Below are positions 25,827 through 35,036 of a stretch of 64,000 nucleotides of DNA, one piece after another. Source of the DNA: Agromyces sp. NDB4Y10. GTDB taxonomy: Bacteria > Actinomycetota > Actinomycetes > Actinomycetales > Microbacteriaceae. The DNA lies in NCBI RefSeq assembly GCF_001620055.1, contig NZ_LQGY01000022.1, positions 1 to 64,000 on the forward strand. Direction: 5' to 3'. Made by a program: the position numbers and the translations under genes. The notes beneath the pieces were generated by a model. That model was not told where the DNA came from. It did not search any database and saw only the letters and a program-made list of their open reading frames with translations. Positions within the stretch are counted from its first letter, which is position 1, and each line of letters opens with the position of its first letter.

Positions 25827-26464
25827 CTCCCGGTCGCCTCCACGGGCGCGACCGCGTCGGAGGCCACCAGCTCGAGGCCCGAGGCCGACACGCGCAGCTC
25901 GTGCACCGAGCCGTTCGTGACGGATCCGCTCGGCAGGGACGCGCGCTCCCACAGGTGCAGCAGCACCGACTGGATCACGCCGCCGTGCGTGACCGCGACC
26001 ACCGCGCCACCGGGGTGGCGGGCCGCCAGCCCGAGCAGCGCGGGCACGGCACGCGACACCACGGACACGCGCGACTCCAACCCCTCGATCGGCACCGCCT
26101 CGGCCTCGAGCCGACGCCGCTCGGCGGTCGTGAGCCCCTCGAGCGTGCCGTGACGGCGCTCCGCGAGGGCCGGCAAGAGGTCCGGCGCGTCGAGCCCCAG
26201 GCGATCGGCGATGATCGTCGCGGTCTCGGCCGAGCGCGACAGCGGACTCGTGACGACCGCATCCCAGCACCCGCCGGCGAGGCGTTCGGCCGTCGCCCGC
26301 GACTGCGCCCGGCCCCGGTCGTTCATCGGGATGTCGGTCGCCCCCTGGATGCGGCGCTCGCGGTTCCAGTCGGTCTCGCCGTGGCGCACGAGCGCGATCG
26401 TCGTCGCGGGCGCCGCGCCGACGACGGGCACGGCGACCCCCGGCCCCCAGAGGCGCACCGTCAT
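25823..26464 (-). CDS. Histidine phosphatase family protein
   Basis: The 213-residue protein has the RHG motif IALVRHGETDWN (phospho-accepting His), followed by RIQGATDIPMNDRGRAQSR, SPLSRSAETA, and the second catalytic His in VAVTHGGV. It may be a phosphoglycerate mutase-like or broad phosphatase. ATG 26464 overlaps the sirtuin stop by ATGA, so the two are coupled. It ends in the shared CTAG with the glycosyltransferase gene. Confidence 0.9.
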   Translation of the reverse strand: MTVRLWGPGVAVPVVGAAPATTIALVRHGETDWNRERRIQGATDIPMNDRGRAQSRATAERLAGGCWDAVVTSPLSRSAETATIIADRLGLDAPDLLPALAERRHGTLEGLTTAERRRLEAEAVPIEGLESRVSVVSRAVPALLGLAARHPGGAVVAVTHGGVIQSVLLHLWERASLPSGSVTNGSVHELRVSASGLELVASDAVAPVEATGS

Positions 26465-27306
26465 GCGCCGAGCGCCTCCGCCATCGCGGTCAGCGTCTCC
26501 GACGCGCCCGCGTCGAGCTTCACCGTTGCGCGGTTGTCGCCCTTCGTAACGCCGCGGTTCACGACGACGATGGGGATCCGCCGGCGACGCGCGATCTCCA
26601 GCAGCCGGACACCCGAATTCACCACGAGCGACGACCCGGCCACGAGCAGCACGTCGGCACGCTGCACGAGCGCCGCCGCCTGACGGTAGACCGGCGTCGG
26701 CACGAACTCGCCGAAGAACACGACGTCGGGCTTCAGCACGCCGCCGCAGACCGTGCACTCGGGCAGCACCATCGACTCGACGTCGTCGACCTCCGCGTCG
26801 CCGTCGGGGTTGATCCGCGCGGGCTTCGACAGGTCGATGTGCGGGTTCAGCAGCTCGAGCCGGTCGGCCACCGACTGCCGCGCGAACATCTGCCCGCACG
26901 CGAGGCAGGCGACCCGGTCCGATGCACCGTGCAACTCGACCACGTGCGAACTGCCCGCCTTGCGGTGCAGGCCGTCGACGTTCTGCGTGACGACCCCCGA
27001 GACGACGCCCGCCGACTCCAGGCCGGCGAGCGCCCGGTGCCCGTCGTTCGGCTGCGCCGACGCGAACGCGCGCCACCCGAGGTGGCTGCCCGCCCAATAG
27101 CGCTTCCGAGCGGTCTCGGACGACAGGAACGTCTGCACGGTCATCGGGTTGCGCACCGGCGCGCCCTCGCCGCGGTAGTCCGGGATGCCGGAGTCCGTGC
27201 TCACGCCCGCGCCCGTCAGCACGGCCACGCGCGAGCCGCGCATGAGGTCGATCGCCTCGTCGAACAGCGCGCCCGGCGACGTGGGCGCCTCGATGCCAGT
27301 GACCAC
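26461..27306 (-). CDS. Sirtuin, NAD-dependent protein deacylase
   Basis: The 281-residue sirtuin has GAGVSTDSGIPDYRGEGAPV, VTQNVDGLHRKAG, the catalytic His in ELHGA, a zinc site CLACGQMF with CTVCGGVLKPD, and VFFGEFVP. Sirtuins use NAD to remove acyl groups from lysines. The start is GTG 27306 or GTG 27303; GGGAG lies 4 or 7 nt upstream. TAGACT near 27340 on this strand suggests a leader of about 30 nt. Operon with the histidine phosphatase. Confidence 0.93.
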   Translation of the reverse strand: MVTGIEAPTSPGALFDEAIDLMRGSRVAVLTGAGVSTDSGIPDYRGEGAPVRNPMTVQTFLSSETARKRYWAGSHLGWRAFASAQPNDGHRALAGLESAGVVSGVVTQNVDGLHRKAGSSHVVELHGASDRVACLACGQMFARQSVADRLELLNPHIDLSKPARINPDGDAEVDDVESMVLPECTVCGGVLKPDVVFFGEFVPTPVYRQAAALVQRADVLLVAGSSLVVNSGVRLLEIARRRRIPIVVVNRGVTKGDNRATVKLDAGASETLTAMAEALGA

Positions 27307-27402
27307 ACGGCTCCCTTCGACGGTGCTTGCGGTTCCCAGAGTCTAAACACCGCGCGTTATCGGAATGTTTCCGCCGACTGGCAGGCTGTCCTCGGAGGGT
27401 CC

Positions 27403-28200
27403 ATGCGCATCGAACGAGTCCGCGCCGCGGCATCCGACACCGTCGCCGACTACGCCCGGTTGACGGATGTCGCACTGCGATCGATCACCGAACCCGAACG
27501 CGGCGTCTTCATCGCCGAATCGGCCAAGGTGATCCGTCGTGCCATCGAGGCCGGGCACACGCCGCGGTCGGTGCTCATGGAGGAGAAGTGGCTGCCCGGA
27601 CTGCGCGATGCGCTCGAGCCGTTCGACATCCCCGTGCACCTCGCCGACCCGGCCGAGCTCGAGGCGATCACCGGCTATCGCGTGCACCGCGGCGCGCTCG
27701 CCGCGTTCGAGCGCCCCGCGCTGCCGGATCCGGGGACGCTGCTCGCCGCATCCCGACGGGTCGTGATCCTCGAGGACATCGTCGACCACACGAACGTCGG
27801 CGCCATCATCCGCTCCGTCGCCGCCCTCGGGGCCGACGCCGTGCTCGTGACGCCCCGGTGCGCCGACCCGCTCTACCGTCGGAGCGTCCGCGTGAGCATG
27901 GGCACGGTGTTCCAAGTGCCGTGGACCCGGCTGCCCGAGTGGGGCGAGGCGCGCGAGGTGCTCACGGCGCACGGCTTCACGGTGGCGGCGCTCGCCCTCG
28001 CCGACGAGGCGGTCACGCTGCGCCGGCTCGCGGCCGATCCGCCCGAGCGCCTCGCGCTCGTGTTCGGCGCCGAAGGTGACGGGCTCTCGCGCCAAGCGCT
28101 CGCGGCGGCGGACACGGTGGTCACGATCCCGATGGCGCACGGCGTGGACTCGCTGAACGTCGCCGCCGCCGCGGCCGTCGCGCTGTACGCGCTCGCCTAG
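27403..28200 (+). CDS. TrmH/SpoU-family RNA 2'-O-methyltransferase
   Basis: The 265-residue SPOUT protein has an N-terminal RNA-binding region (ERGVFIAESAKVIRRAIEAG) and knot motifs NVGAIIRSVAALGADAV, LVFGAEGDGLS, and IPMAHGVDSLNVAAAAAV. It methylates 2'-OH of a tRNA or rRNA; the site is not deducible. ATG 27403 has GGAGGG 5 nt upstream. The D-Ala-D-Ala carboxypeptidase follows 23 bp later with its own candidate -10. Confidence 0.93.
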   Translation: MRIERVRAAASDTVADYARLTDVALRSITEPERGVFIAESAKVIRRAIEAGHTPRSVLMEEKWLPGLRDALEPFDIPVHLADPAELEAITGYRVHRGALAAFERPALPDPGTLLAASRRVVILEDIVDHTNVGAIIRSVAALGADAVLVTPRCADPLYRRSVRVSMGTVFQVPWTRLPEWGEAREVLTAHGFTVAALALADEAVTLRRLAADPPERLALVFGAEGDGLSRQALAAADTVVTIPMAHGVDSLNVAAAAAVALYALA

Positions 28201-28223
28201 CCCGGGTCGGTATCCTGCAACGG

Positions 28224-29504
28224 ATGTCACGCACGCTCGATCCGGCCCCGCCCGCGGTTCCCGCGACCCCCGCCCGTCCCTCGCCGCGGGTGTACCGTCG
28301 ACGCCGCATCGCCGTGTTCGGCACGCTCGGCGTGCTCCTCGCGACGCTCATCGGCGGGGGTGCGTATGCGACCACGACGCTCACGGCACCCGTGCCGGAA
28401 CACGCGCCCGTCGTCGTCGACCCGGCGCCGATCGCGGCGACGGCGCAGGCCGTCGCGCAGCCGGGCTTCGGCACGTGGGCGGTCGGCGCGGTCGGCTTCG
28501 ACGGGCTCCTCGCCGCCGGCGGTCAGGACACGCCCATGCCGATGGCGAGCATCGCGAAGGTCGTGACGGCGCTCGTGATCCTCGAGGCGCACCCGATCCC
28601 GGCGGGCGAGGGCGGGCCGGGCATCGCCTACACCGACGCCGACATCGACCTCTACTGGGACATGGTGGCGCAGAACGGCTCGGTGGCCCCGGTGGCGGCG
28701 GGCACGACGCTGAGCCTCCGCCAGAGCCTCGAGGCGATGATGCTGCCGTCGGGCAACAACTACAGCATCTCCCTCGCGCAGTGGGCGTTCGGCTCGGTGG
28801 ACGCCTACCTCGAGCGCGCGCGGGCCTGGGTCGCCGAGCACGGCCTCGCGAACACGGTGATCGCCGACACGAGCGGTCTCTCGCTCGAGAACACCAGCAC
28901 CGCGGCCGACCTCGTCACGCTCGGACAACTCGCCCTGCAGGACCCGACCCTCGCCGAGATCGTCGCGACGAAGCAGGTCGAGATCCCCAGGCTCGGCACC
29001 CTCGAGAACTCCAACAAGCTCCTCGGCGCGCACGGGGTCGACGGCATCAAGACCGGCACGACGGATGACGCGGCGAACCTGCTCTTCTCGGCCGACGTCC
29101 CGGTGGGCTCCGGTTCGGTCACGCTCGTCGGGGTCCTTCTCGGCGGCGCGAACCACCCGCAGGTGCGCGAGGGGATCGCCGCGATGATCGACACGATCGC
29201 GCCCGGCTTCCACGAGGTCGTCGCCGTCGAGGCCGGCAGCACCCTCGCGACCTACGAGACCGCGTGGGGCGACACCGCCACCGCCCGCGCGACCGAGAGC
29301 GCGACCGTCGTCGTGTGGTCCGACACGCCCGTCGACGTCGCCGTGAGCGCCGAGCCGGTGACCCTCGCCGCCGACGGTTCGCCCGCGGGCACCGCCGTCG
29401 TCACCGCAGGCTCGCAGCGCGTCGAGGTGCCGCTCGAGCTCGACGGCACGCTCGACGACCCCGGCGCCTGGTGGCGCCTGACGAACCCGGGCGGGCTGGA
29501 CTAG
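28224..29504 (+). CDS. D-alanyl-D-alanine carboxypeptidase (DacB/DacC type)
   Basis: The 426-residue protein has a cytoplasmic Arg-rich start, one signal-anchor helix (about 29-49) and a class A low-mass penicillin-binding domain: SxxK as SIAK (Ser109, Lys112), SGN (176-178) and KTGT (276-279). It trims the terminal D-Ala of peptidoglycan pentapeptide. The C-terminal domain (about 325-426) is beta-rich and variable. ATG 28224 lies 7 nt after TATCCT (28211-28216), a leaderless candidate. Its stop TAG shares CTAG with the SGNH gene. Confidence 0.92.
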   Translation: MSRTLDPAPPAVPATPARPSPRVYRRRRIAVFGTLGVLLATLIGGGAYATTTLTAPVPEHAPVVVDPAPIAATAQAVAQPGFGTWAVGAVGFDGLLAAGGQDTPMPMASIAKVVTALVILEAHPIPAGEGGPGIAYTDADIDLYWDMVAQNGSVAPVAAGTTLSLRQSLEAMMLPSGNNYSISLAQWAFGSVDAYLERARAWVAEHGLANTVIADTSGLSLENTSTAADLVTLGQLALQDPTLAEIVATKQVEIPRLGTLENSNKLLGAHGVDGIKTGTTDDAANLLFSADVPVGSGSVTLVGVLLGGANHPQVREGIAAMIDTIAPGFHEVVAVEAGSTLATYETAWGDTATARATESATVVVWSDTPVDVAVSAEPVTLAADGSPAGTAVVTAGSQRVEVPLELDGTLDDPGAWWRLTNPGGLD

Positions 29505-30343
29505 CCGCGCTGCGGTCGGGACGCGTCGGCACCGTGCACGCCGGCCTCCGCCGCCTCCGCTGCGGGCAGGGCGTACGGACCGGCATCCGGTCGCTTCGCG
29601 GTGATGAAGTCGCCCGACGACTGGTGGCGGATGCGCCGGATCACCCAGGGCACGAGGTACTCGCGCGCCCAGGAGAGGTCCTGCGTGCGGGCCTGCCGCC
29701 ACGACCGGTCGGGCAGGGGCTCGGGCTTCATGGGCTCGAGGTCGTTCTCGACGTTGAGCGCGCGCAGCACCATCCGCGCCACCTCGTGGTGGCCGAGCGC
29801 GTTCAGGTGCAGCCGGTCGCGGTCCCACATCCGCTGGTCCTGGATCTCGGCGAGGGCCCACTGGTCGGCGACGATGCAGTCGTGCTTCTGGGCGATCGCG
29901 CGGAGGTTCTCGTTGTAGATCGCGACCTTGCCGCGGATGCCGCGGAACACGGGGGAGAAGCCGACGTCGACGCCGGTGAAGATCACGATCGTTGCGCGGT
30001 CGCGGCCGAGGCGCTCGATGGCGTACTCGAACCGCGCCGAGATCTCGTCCGGATCGGTCCGCGGGCGGATCACGTCGTTGCCGCCGGCCGAGATGGTGAT
30101 GAGGTCCGGGCGGAGTTCGAGCGCGGGTTCGACCTGCTCGTCGATGATCTGCTGGATGAGTCGCCCGCGGATCGCGAGGTTGGCGTAGGCGAAGTCCTCG
30201 GTGCCCCGCGAGAGCACCTCGGCGACGCGGTCGGCCCAACCGCGGTGCCCGCCCGGCACGCCGGGCTCGGGGTCGCCGATGCCCTCGGTGAACGAATCGC
30301 CGATCGCGACATATCTCGACCAGGGATGCTGCTGGGTGACCAT
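29501..30343 (-). CDS. SGNH/GDSL hydrolase
   Basis: The 280-residue protein has block I VAIGDSFTEG (Ser17), block III ISAGGNDV and block V DRLHLNALGH (Asp, His), the SGNH esterase set. It has no signal peptide, so it acts inside the cell, perhaps as a lipase or acetyl esterase. ATG 30343 follows CAGAAT at 6 nt; a GGAGGG directly abuts the ATG with no spacing and cannot serve as a normal ribosome site. Divergent from the helicase gene. Confidence 0.9.
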   Translation of the reverse strand: MVTQQHPWSRYVAIGDSFTEGIGDPEPGVPGGHRGWADRVAEVLSRGTEDFAYANLAIRGRLIQQIIDEQVEPALELRPDLITISAGGNDVIRPRTDPDEISARFEYAIERLGRDRATIVIFTGVDVGFSPVFRGIRGKVAIYNENLRAIAQKHDCIVADQWALAEIQDQRMWDRDRLHLNALGHHEVARMVLRALNVENDLEPMKPEPLPDRSWRQARTQDLSWAREYLVPWVIRRIRHQSSGDFITAKRPDAGPYALPAAEAAEAGVHGADASRPQRG

Positions 30344-30447
30344 CCCTCCATTCTGCACAGCGCGCGCGGCGGGCGCGGGCCATCGGACCTGCACGTGTGT
30401 GCGAGATGCCGCCGGTCTGTCGGGCGCCTCGACTAGAGTGCTGCAGA

Positions 30448-32268
30448 GTGAGCAACGCGACCCCCTCCGGCCATCACCTGCCGGGCACCTCGGCCGCCGA
30501 GCACCTCTCACCGTCCTTCCCCGCGCGCGCACCGTGGGGCACCGCGTCGAAGCTCCGCGCCTGGCAGGCCGAGGCGCTCGACCGCTACTTCGAGACGGAG
30601 CCGCGCGACTTCCTCGCCGCCGCGACGCCCGGCGCCGGCAAGACGACCTTCGCGCTGCGCCTCGCGGCGGAGCTGAGGGCACGTCGCACGATCGACCGGA
30701 TCACGGTCGTCGCCCCCACCGATCACCTGAAGCGCCAGTGGGCGGATGCCGCGGCGCGCATCGGGATCCGGCTCGACCCCGGGTTCCGCAACGCGCACGG
30801 CCGGTCGGCGCGGCACTACCACGGCGTCGCGGTCACGTACGCGCAGGTCGCGGTGCGGCCCGCGCTGCATCGCGAATTGACGCTCTCGGGGCGGACGCTC
30901 GTGATCCTCGACGAGGTGCACCACGGCGGTGACACGCTCTCGTGGGGCGACGCCATCCGCGAGGCGTTCGAGCCGGCCACGCGCCGGCTGTCGCTCACCG
31001 GCACCCCGTTCCGCAGCGACACCGCGCCGATCCCGTTCGTGCACTACGAACCGGACGCGCAGGGGATCCGCGTCTCGAAGACCGACTACGACTACGGCTA
31101 CGGGCGGGCCCTGCAGGACGGCGTCGTCCGACCCGTGCTGTTCATGGTCTACGCCGGCAGCATGCGCTGGCGCACCAAGGCGGGCGACGAGATGGAGGCC
31201 CGGCTCGGCGAGGACGCCACGAAGGACATCCACTCAGCCGCATGGCGAACGGCGCTCGAGCCCACGGGGGAGTGGATCCCCGCGGTGCTGCAGGCGGCCG
31301 ACCGACGGCTCACCGAGGTGCGCCACGCGATCCCCGACGCCGGGGGCCTCGTCATCGCGACCGACCAGTCCATGGCCCGCGCCTACGCCGAGATCCTCGA
31401 GCAGGTGTGCGGCGAGAAGGTCACCGTCGTGCTCTCCGACGAGAAGGAGGCGTCCGGCCGGATCGAGGAGTTCTCGAACGGCACGAGCCGCTGGATGGTC
31501 GCGGTGCGCATGGTCTCGGAGGGCGTGGATGTGCCGCGACTGGCTGTCGGGGTCTACGCGACCAGTTCGTCGACGCCGCTGTTTTTCGCGCAGGCCATCG
31601 GCCGCTTCGTGCGCGCACGCCGTCGTGGTGAGACCGCGTCGGTGTTCCTGCCCAACGTTCCCGTGCTGATGGCCCTGGCCGGCGAGCTCGAGCGGCAGCG
31701 GGACCACGCGCTCGACCGGCGTTCGGGCGACGGCGACGACGACCCCGGGCTCGACGACGGACTGCTCGAGTCGGCCAACCGCGACGAGAAGGCGTCCGAC
31801 GAGCTGCAGGACGAGTTCACCTGGCAGGCGCTCGCATCGGATGCCACGTTCGACCGCGTCGTCTACGACGGCACCGACTTCGGGACGTTCGCCGAGCCCG
31901 GCAGTGATGAGGAACTCGACTTCATCGGCCTTCCCGGCATCCTCGAACCCGACCAGGTCGCCGAGCTGCTGCGGCATCGGCAGGCGCGCCAGGCGCGGCG
32001 CGCGTCGGAGCGCCGCAAGCACGCGGCATCCGCCGACGAGGACGAGACCGCGCACGCCGAGCCGGTGGCCCTCTACCGCACGCTCAAGGAGCAGCGCTCG
32101 CTGCTGAACAGCCTGGTGGGGCTGTACGCGAGGCAGACGGGCCAGGCGCACTCGCTCGTGCACGCCGAACTGCGCCGTGCGTGCGGCGGCCCGGAGGTCG
32201 CCCAGGCGACCGTCACGCAGCTGCAGGCGCGCATCGAGCTGCTGCGCAAGCGGCTCTCCGGTCGGTGA
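30448..32268 (+). CDS. DEAD/DEAH-box superfamily 2 helicase, orphan
   Basis: The 606-residue protein has motif I ATPGAGKTTF (Lys65), motif II LVILDEVHHGGD, motif III LTGTPFRSD, and helicase C motifs with MVSEGVDVPRL and AIGRFVRARRRG. The last 150 residues (from about 450) are acidic, then Arg-rich and helical, without a domain I can name. GTG 30448 lies 8 nt after TAGAGT (30434-30439). No partner nuclease or methylase is adjacent, so restriction or defence roles are not supported. Conserved orphan helicases of this type occur in actinobacteria. Confidence 0.86.
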   Translation: MSNATPSGHHLPGTSAAEHLSPSFPARAPWGTASKLRAWQAEALDRYFETEPRDFLAAATPGAGKTTFALRLAAELRARRTIDRITVVAPTDHLKRQWADAAARIGIRLDPGFRNAHGRSARHYHGVAVTYAQVAVRPALHRELTLSGRTLVILDEVHHGGDTLSWGDAIREAFEPATRRLSLTGTPFRSDTAPIPFVHYEPDAQGIRVSKTDYDYGYGRALQDGVVRPVLFMVYAGSMRWRTKAGDEMEARLGEDATKDIHSAAWRTALEPTGEWIPAVLQAADRRLTEVRHAIPDAGGLVIATDQSMARAYAEILEQVCGEKVTVVLSDEKEASGRIEEFSNGTSRWMVAVRMVSEGVDVPRLAVGVYATSSSTPLFFAQAIGRFVRARRRGETASVFLPNVPVLMALAGELERQRDHALDRRSGDGDDDPGLDDGLLESANRDEKASDELQDEFTWQALASDATFDRVVYDGTDFGTFAEPGSDEELDFIGLPGILEPDQVAELLRHRQARQARRASERRKHAASADEDETAHAEPVALYRTLKEQRSLLNSLVGLYARQTGQAHSLVHAELRRACGGPEVAQATVTQLQARIELLRKRLSGR

Positions 32269-32330
32269 GGCCGGCGCCGGGGTCCCGCTCGACCCGGGTC
32301 GCGTCACCGGGACGACGTAGCATGGCGCGC

Positions 32331-33746
32331 ATGGATCGCCGCGCTCGCGTGCTCGTCATCGCGATCGTCGTCGCGTTCATCGCCTTCCTCGACGGTGCGG
32401 TCATCAACATCGCGCTCCCGGCCATCGAAGCCGACCTCGGGGGCGGACTCGCGCTGCAGCAGTGGGCGGTCGACGCGTACCTGCTGACGCTCGGATCGCT
32501 CATCCTGCTCGCGGGCTCGCTGTCCGACTCGTTCGGGCGGCTGCGCATCCTGCGGATCGGACTGTACGGCTTCGGGCTCACCTCGGTCGTCTGCGCCATC
32601 GCGACGGACGGCACGATCCTCGTCGTCGCCCGCGCGCTGCAGGGTGCGGCCGGCGCCCTGCTAGTGCCGAGCTCGCTCGCGCTGATCATCGCGACGTTCC
32701 CGCGCAGCGAGCAGGGTCGCGCGATCGGCCGGTGGACCGCCTGGACGACGAGCGCGTTCCTCGTCGGGCCGCTGCTCGGCGGTGCGCTCGTGGACCTCGT
32801 GTCCTGGCGGCTCGTGTTCGCGATCAACGTGCTGCCGATCGCGGCCGCCCTCGTGATGCTGCGCCCGCTCGGTCGCGACGAGCCGAATCCCGATCGGGCC
32901 CGCGTCGACTGGCTGGGCGCGGCATTGGGGGTGTTCGGCCTCGCCGGCACCGTCTTCGCCCTGATCGAGCAGGGGCGACTCGGCTGGGCCGACCCGCTCG
33001 TGTTCGTGCTCGTGACGGTCGGACTCGTGTCGCTCGTCGCGTTCGTGGCCTGGGAGCGCCGGGCGCCGGCTCCCATGCTGCCGCTCACGCTGTTCCGCGC
33101 CCGGAATTTCGCCGCGGGCAACCTCGCCACCCTGTTCATCTACGCCGCGTTCTCGCTCGGACTGTTCGCGCTGCCGATCTTCCTGCAGGAGTCCGGCGGA
33201 TTCCCGGCGACCCTCGCGGGACTCGCGACCCTGCCGCCGACCGTGATGCTGGTCCTGCTCGGATCGTGGTTCGGCGGACTGGGCGGTCGGTACGGGCCGC
33301 GGCTGTTCATGGCGCTGGGGCCGATGATCGTCGCGATCGGCTGGCTGCTGACCCTCGCCCTCGACCTGCCGGTGGACTACTGGTGGCAGGTGTTCCCCGG
33401 CATGGTCGTCGCCGGGCTCGGCATGGCGATGACCGTGGCGCCGCTCACGGCGGCGATCCTCGGCGCAGTCGACCCGGCGCGCGCCGGGATCGGGTCGGCC
33501 GTGAACAACGCCGTCGCCCGCATCGCCGGACTCGTCGCGATCGCCTCGATCGGCGTCATCGTGGCCGGGCGGCTCGACGTCGACGGCTACCACCGGGTCG
33601 CGATTGCGACCGCCCTGCTGCTGGTCGTCGGCGGGGCGGTGTCGTGGATCGGCATCCGCAACCCCGCCCCGCCCGCGGACGAGGGCGATCAGCCGGCGAC
33701 GCCGGCCTCCGGGACGGCGGGAGCCGACGAGCGCCCCAGGTCCTGA
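32331..33746 (+). CDS. MFS transporter, DHA2 (14-helix) family
   Basis: The 471-residue permease has about 14 hydrophobic helices; FLDGAVINIALPAIEADLG after helix 1 is the DHA2 motif, GSLSDSFGRLRIL is motif A, and LVPSSLALIIATFP precedes motif C (GPLLGGALVD). Members export drugs or dyes by proton antiport. ATG 32331 is 7 nt after TAGCAT (32318-32323). The last 58 bp overlap the converging PLP gene tail to tail. No regulator is paired with it. Confidence 0.92.
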   Translation: MDRRARVLVIAIVVAFIAFLDGAVINIALPAIEADLGGGLALQQWAVDAYLLTLGSLILLAGSLSDSFGRLRILRIGLYGFGLTSVVCAIATDGTILVVARALQGAAGALLVPSSLALIIATFPRSEQGRAIGRWTAWTTSAFLVGPLLGGALVDLVSWRLVFAINVLPIAAALVMLRPLGRDEPNPDRARVDWLGAALGVFGLAGTVFALIEQGRLGWADPLVFVLVTVGLVSLVAFVAWERRAPAPMLPLTLFRARNFAAGNLATLFIYAAFSLGLFALPIFLQESGGFPATLAGLATLPPTVMLVLLGSWFGGLGGRYGPRLFMALGPMIVAIGWLLTLALDLPVDYWWQVFPGMVVAGLGMAMTVAPLTAAILGAVDPARAGIGSAVNNAVARIAGLVAIASIGVIVAGRLDVDGYHRVAIATALLLVVGGAVSWIGIRNPAPPADEGDQPATPASGTAGADERPRS

Positions 33747-34927
33747 GGCACGGCCGCCGCATCCAGTGCGGCCATGAGGTCGGCGGTCAGGTCGTCGACG
33801 TGCTCGAGGCCGATCGAGAGTCGCACGACGCCGGCGTTCGGCTTGGCGTGCGCGGCGACGGGACGGTGCGTGAGCGAGGCGGGGTGCTGCACGAGCGAAT
33901 CGACGCCGCCGAGCGAGACGGCGTGCGTCACCAGCTCGCACGCCTCGGTGAACCGGCAGGCGGCGTCGTAGCCGCCGGCGAGTTCGATCGCGATGATCGA
34001 ACCGGGACCGGCCATCTGGCGGCCGACGAGCCCCTGCGGGTCCTGGCCCGGAAGACCCGGGTACCGCACGCTCGCGACGGCCGGGTGCGTCTCGAGGCGG
34101 CGCGCCAGCTCGGCGGCCGTCTCCTGCTGCGCGCGGACGCGCACCGGGAGGGTCCGGATGCCGCGGTGCAGGAGGTACGCGCCCATCGGGTGCAGGAGCC
34201 CGCCGGTGAGCGCACGGACGCGCCGGAGCTTCTCGACCCACTCGATGGGGCCGGCGACCACGCCGCCCATCGCGTCACCGTGGCCGCCGAGATACTTCGT
34301 CGCGCTGTGCAGCACGAGGGTCGCGCCGTGCTCGATGGGGCGCTGCAGCACGGGGGTGGCGAAGGTGTTGTCGACGAGGAGCGGCAGGTCGCCTGCGGCA
34401 TCCGCGGCACGTCGCAGGTCGATGAGTTCGAGGGTGGGGTTCGCGGGCGTCTCGACGATGACCAGTCCGGTGTCGGGGCGGACCGCGTCGGCGATGCCGT
34501 CGACGTCCGTCCAGGCCACCCGGGTGCCGAGCAGGCCGCTCTCCAGGACGTGGTCCGAGCCGCCGTAGAGCGGACGCACGGCCACGACGTGCGGGCGACC
34601 GTCGGAGACGGTGGCGATGAGCGTCGCGGCGAGCGCGGCCATGCCGGTGCCGAACGCGACCGAGCCCTCGGCGCCCTCGAGGTCGGCGAGCGCCGTCTCG
34701 AATCGGGCGACACCCGGATGCCACAGCCGCTGGTAGACGGCGGACCGGCCCTCGGTGAGGCTGCCGCCCGTGGCGAGCTCCTCGTAGGACAGTCCGCCGG
34801 TCTCGACGTCGCCGAGCGGGTTGGTCGTGGAAAGATCGATCGTGGGAACGTGCGAGCCCTGCTCGCGGACGCCCTCCATGCCGGCGTGGACGGCGCGGGT
34901 CTCGAGGTTCGACGACGGTGTCAACAT
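33689..34927 (-). CDS. Cystathionine gamma-synthase/lyase or methionine gamma-lyase-like PLP enzyme
   Basis: The 412-residue protein is a Cys/Met metabolism PLP enzyme: VYQRLWHPGVARFETALADL, EGSVAFGTGMAALAA, VDNTFATPVLQRPIEHGA, the PLP lysine in SATKYLGGHGD, and SLGGVDSLVQHPASLTH near the C-terminus. A synthase, lyase or methionine gamma-lyase reaction cannot be told apart from sequence alone; a divergent Lrp-type gene favours an inducible catabolic lyase. ATG 34927 follows TAGCCT (34939-34934) at 6 nt, leaderless. Its 3' end overlaps the MFS gene by 58 bp. Confidence 0.88.
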   Translation of the reverse strand: MLTPSSNLETRAVHAGMEGVREQGSHVPTIDLSTTNPLGDVETGGLSYEELATGGSLTEGRSAVYQRLWHPGVARFETALADLEGAEGSVAFGTGMAALAATLIATVSDGRPHVVAVRPLYGGSDHVLESGLLGTRVAWTDVDGIADAVRPDTGLVIVETPANPTLELIDLRRAADAAGDLPLLVDNTFATPVLQRPIEHGATLVLHSATKYLGGHGDAMGGVVAGPIEWVEKLRRVRALTGGLLHPMGAYLLHRGIRTLPVRVRAQQETAAELARRLETHPAVASVRYPGLPGQDPQGLVGRQMAGPGSIIAIELAGGYDAACRFTEACELVTHAVSLGGVDSLVQHPASLTHRPVAAHAKPNAGVVRLSIGLEHVDDLTADLMAALDAAAVPQDLGRSSAPAVPEAGVAG

Positions 34928-34938
34928 GACAGCAGGCT

Positions 34939-35012
34939 ACAGAATCTGTGGCTGGGCGAAGGTCTGTCCGAAGATGCTTGCGGATCGGTTGGATTTGGCG
35001 CAGAATCTTCTG
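34939..35012. promoter_or_regulatory. Two candidate Lrp-type operators in the divergent gap
   Basis: The 109-bp gap between the PLP enzyme and its divergent regulator holds ACAGAATCTGT (34939-34949, perfect arms) and CAGAATCTTCTG (35001-35012, perfect arms), sharing CAGAATCT, 62 bp apart start to start. The first touches the PLP gene's -10 hexamer (34934-34939), so binding would block that promoter. Assignment to the adjacent regulator is inference. Confidence 0.5.
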
Positions 35013-35036
35013 AGTTGAGCTGAGAGGATCCGCATC

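Noticed and set aside
28224-29504. Carboxypeptidase considered as a beta-lactamase
   Set aside because: SxxK, SGN and KTG with a membrane anchor and C-terminal domain fit a DD-carboxypeptidase; the omega-loop Glu of class A beta-lactamases is not evident.
30448-32268. Helicase considered as part of a defence island (type III restriction-like)
   Set aside because: Neighbours are an esterase and an MFS exporter, no methylase, nuclease or phage gene; nothing supports a defence role.
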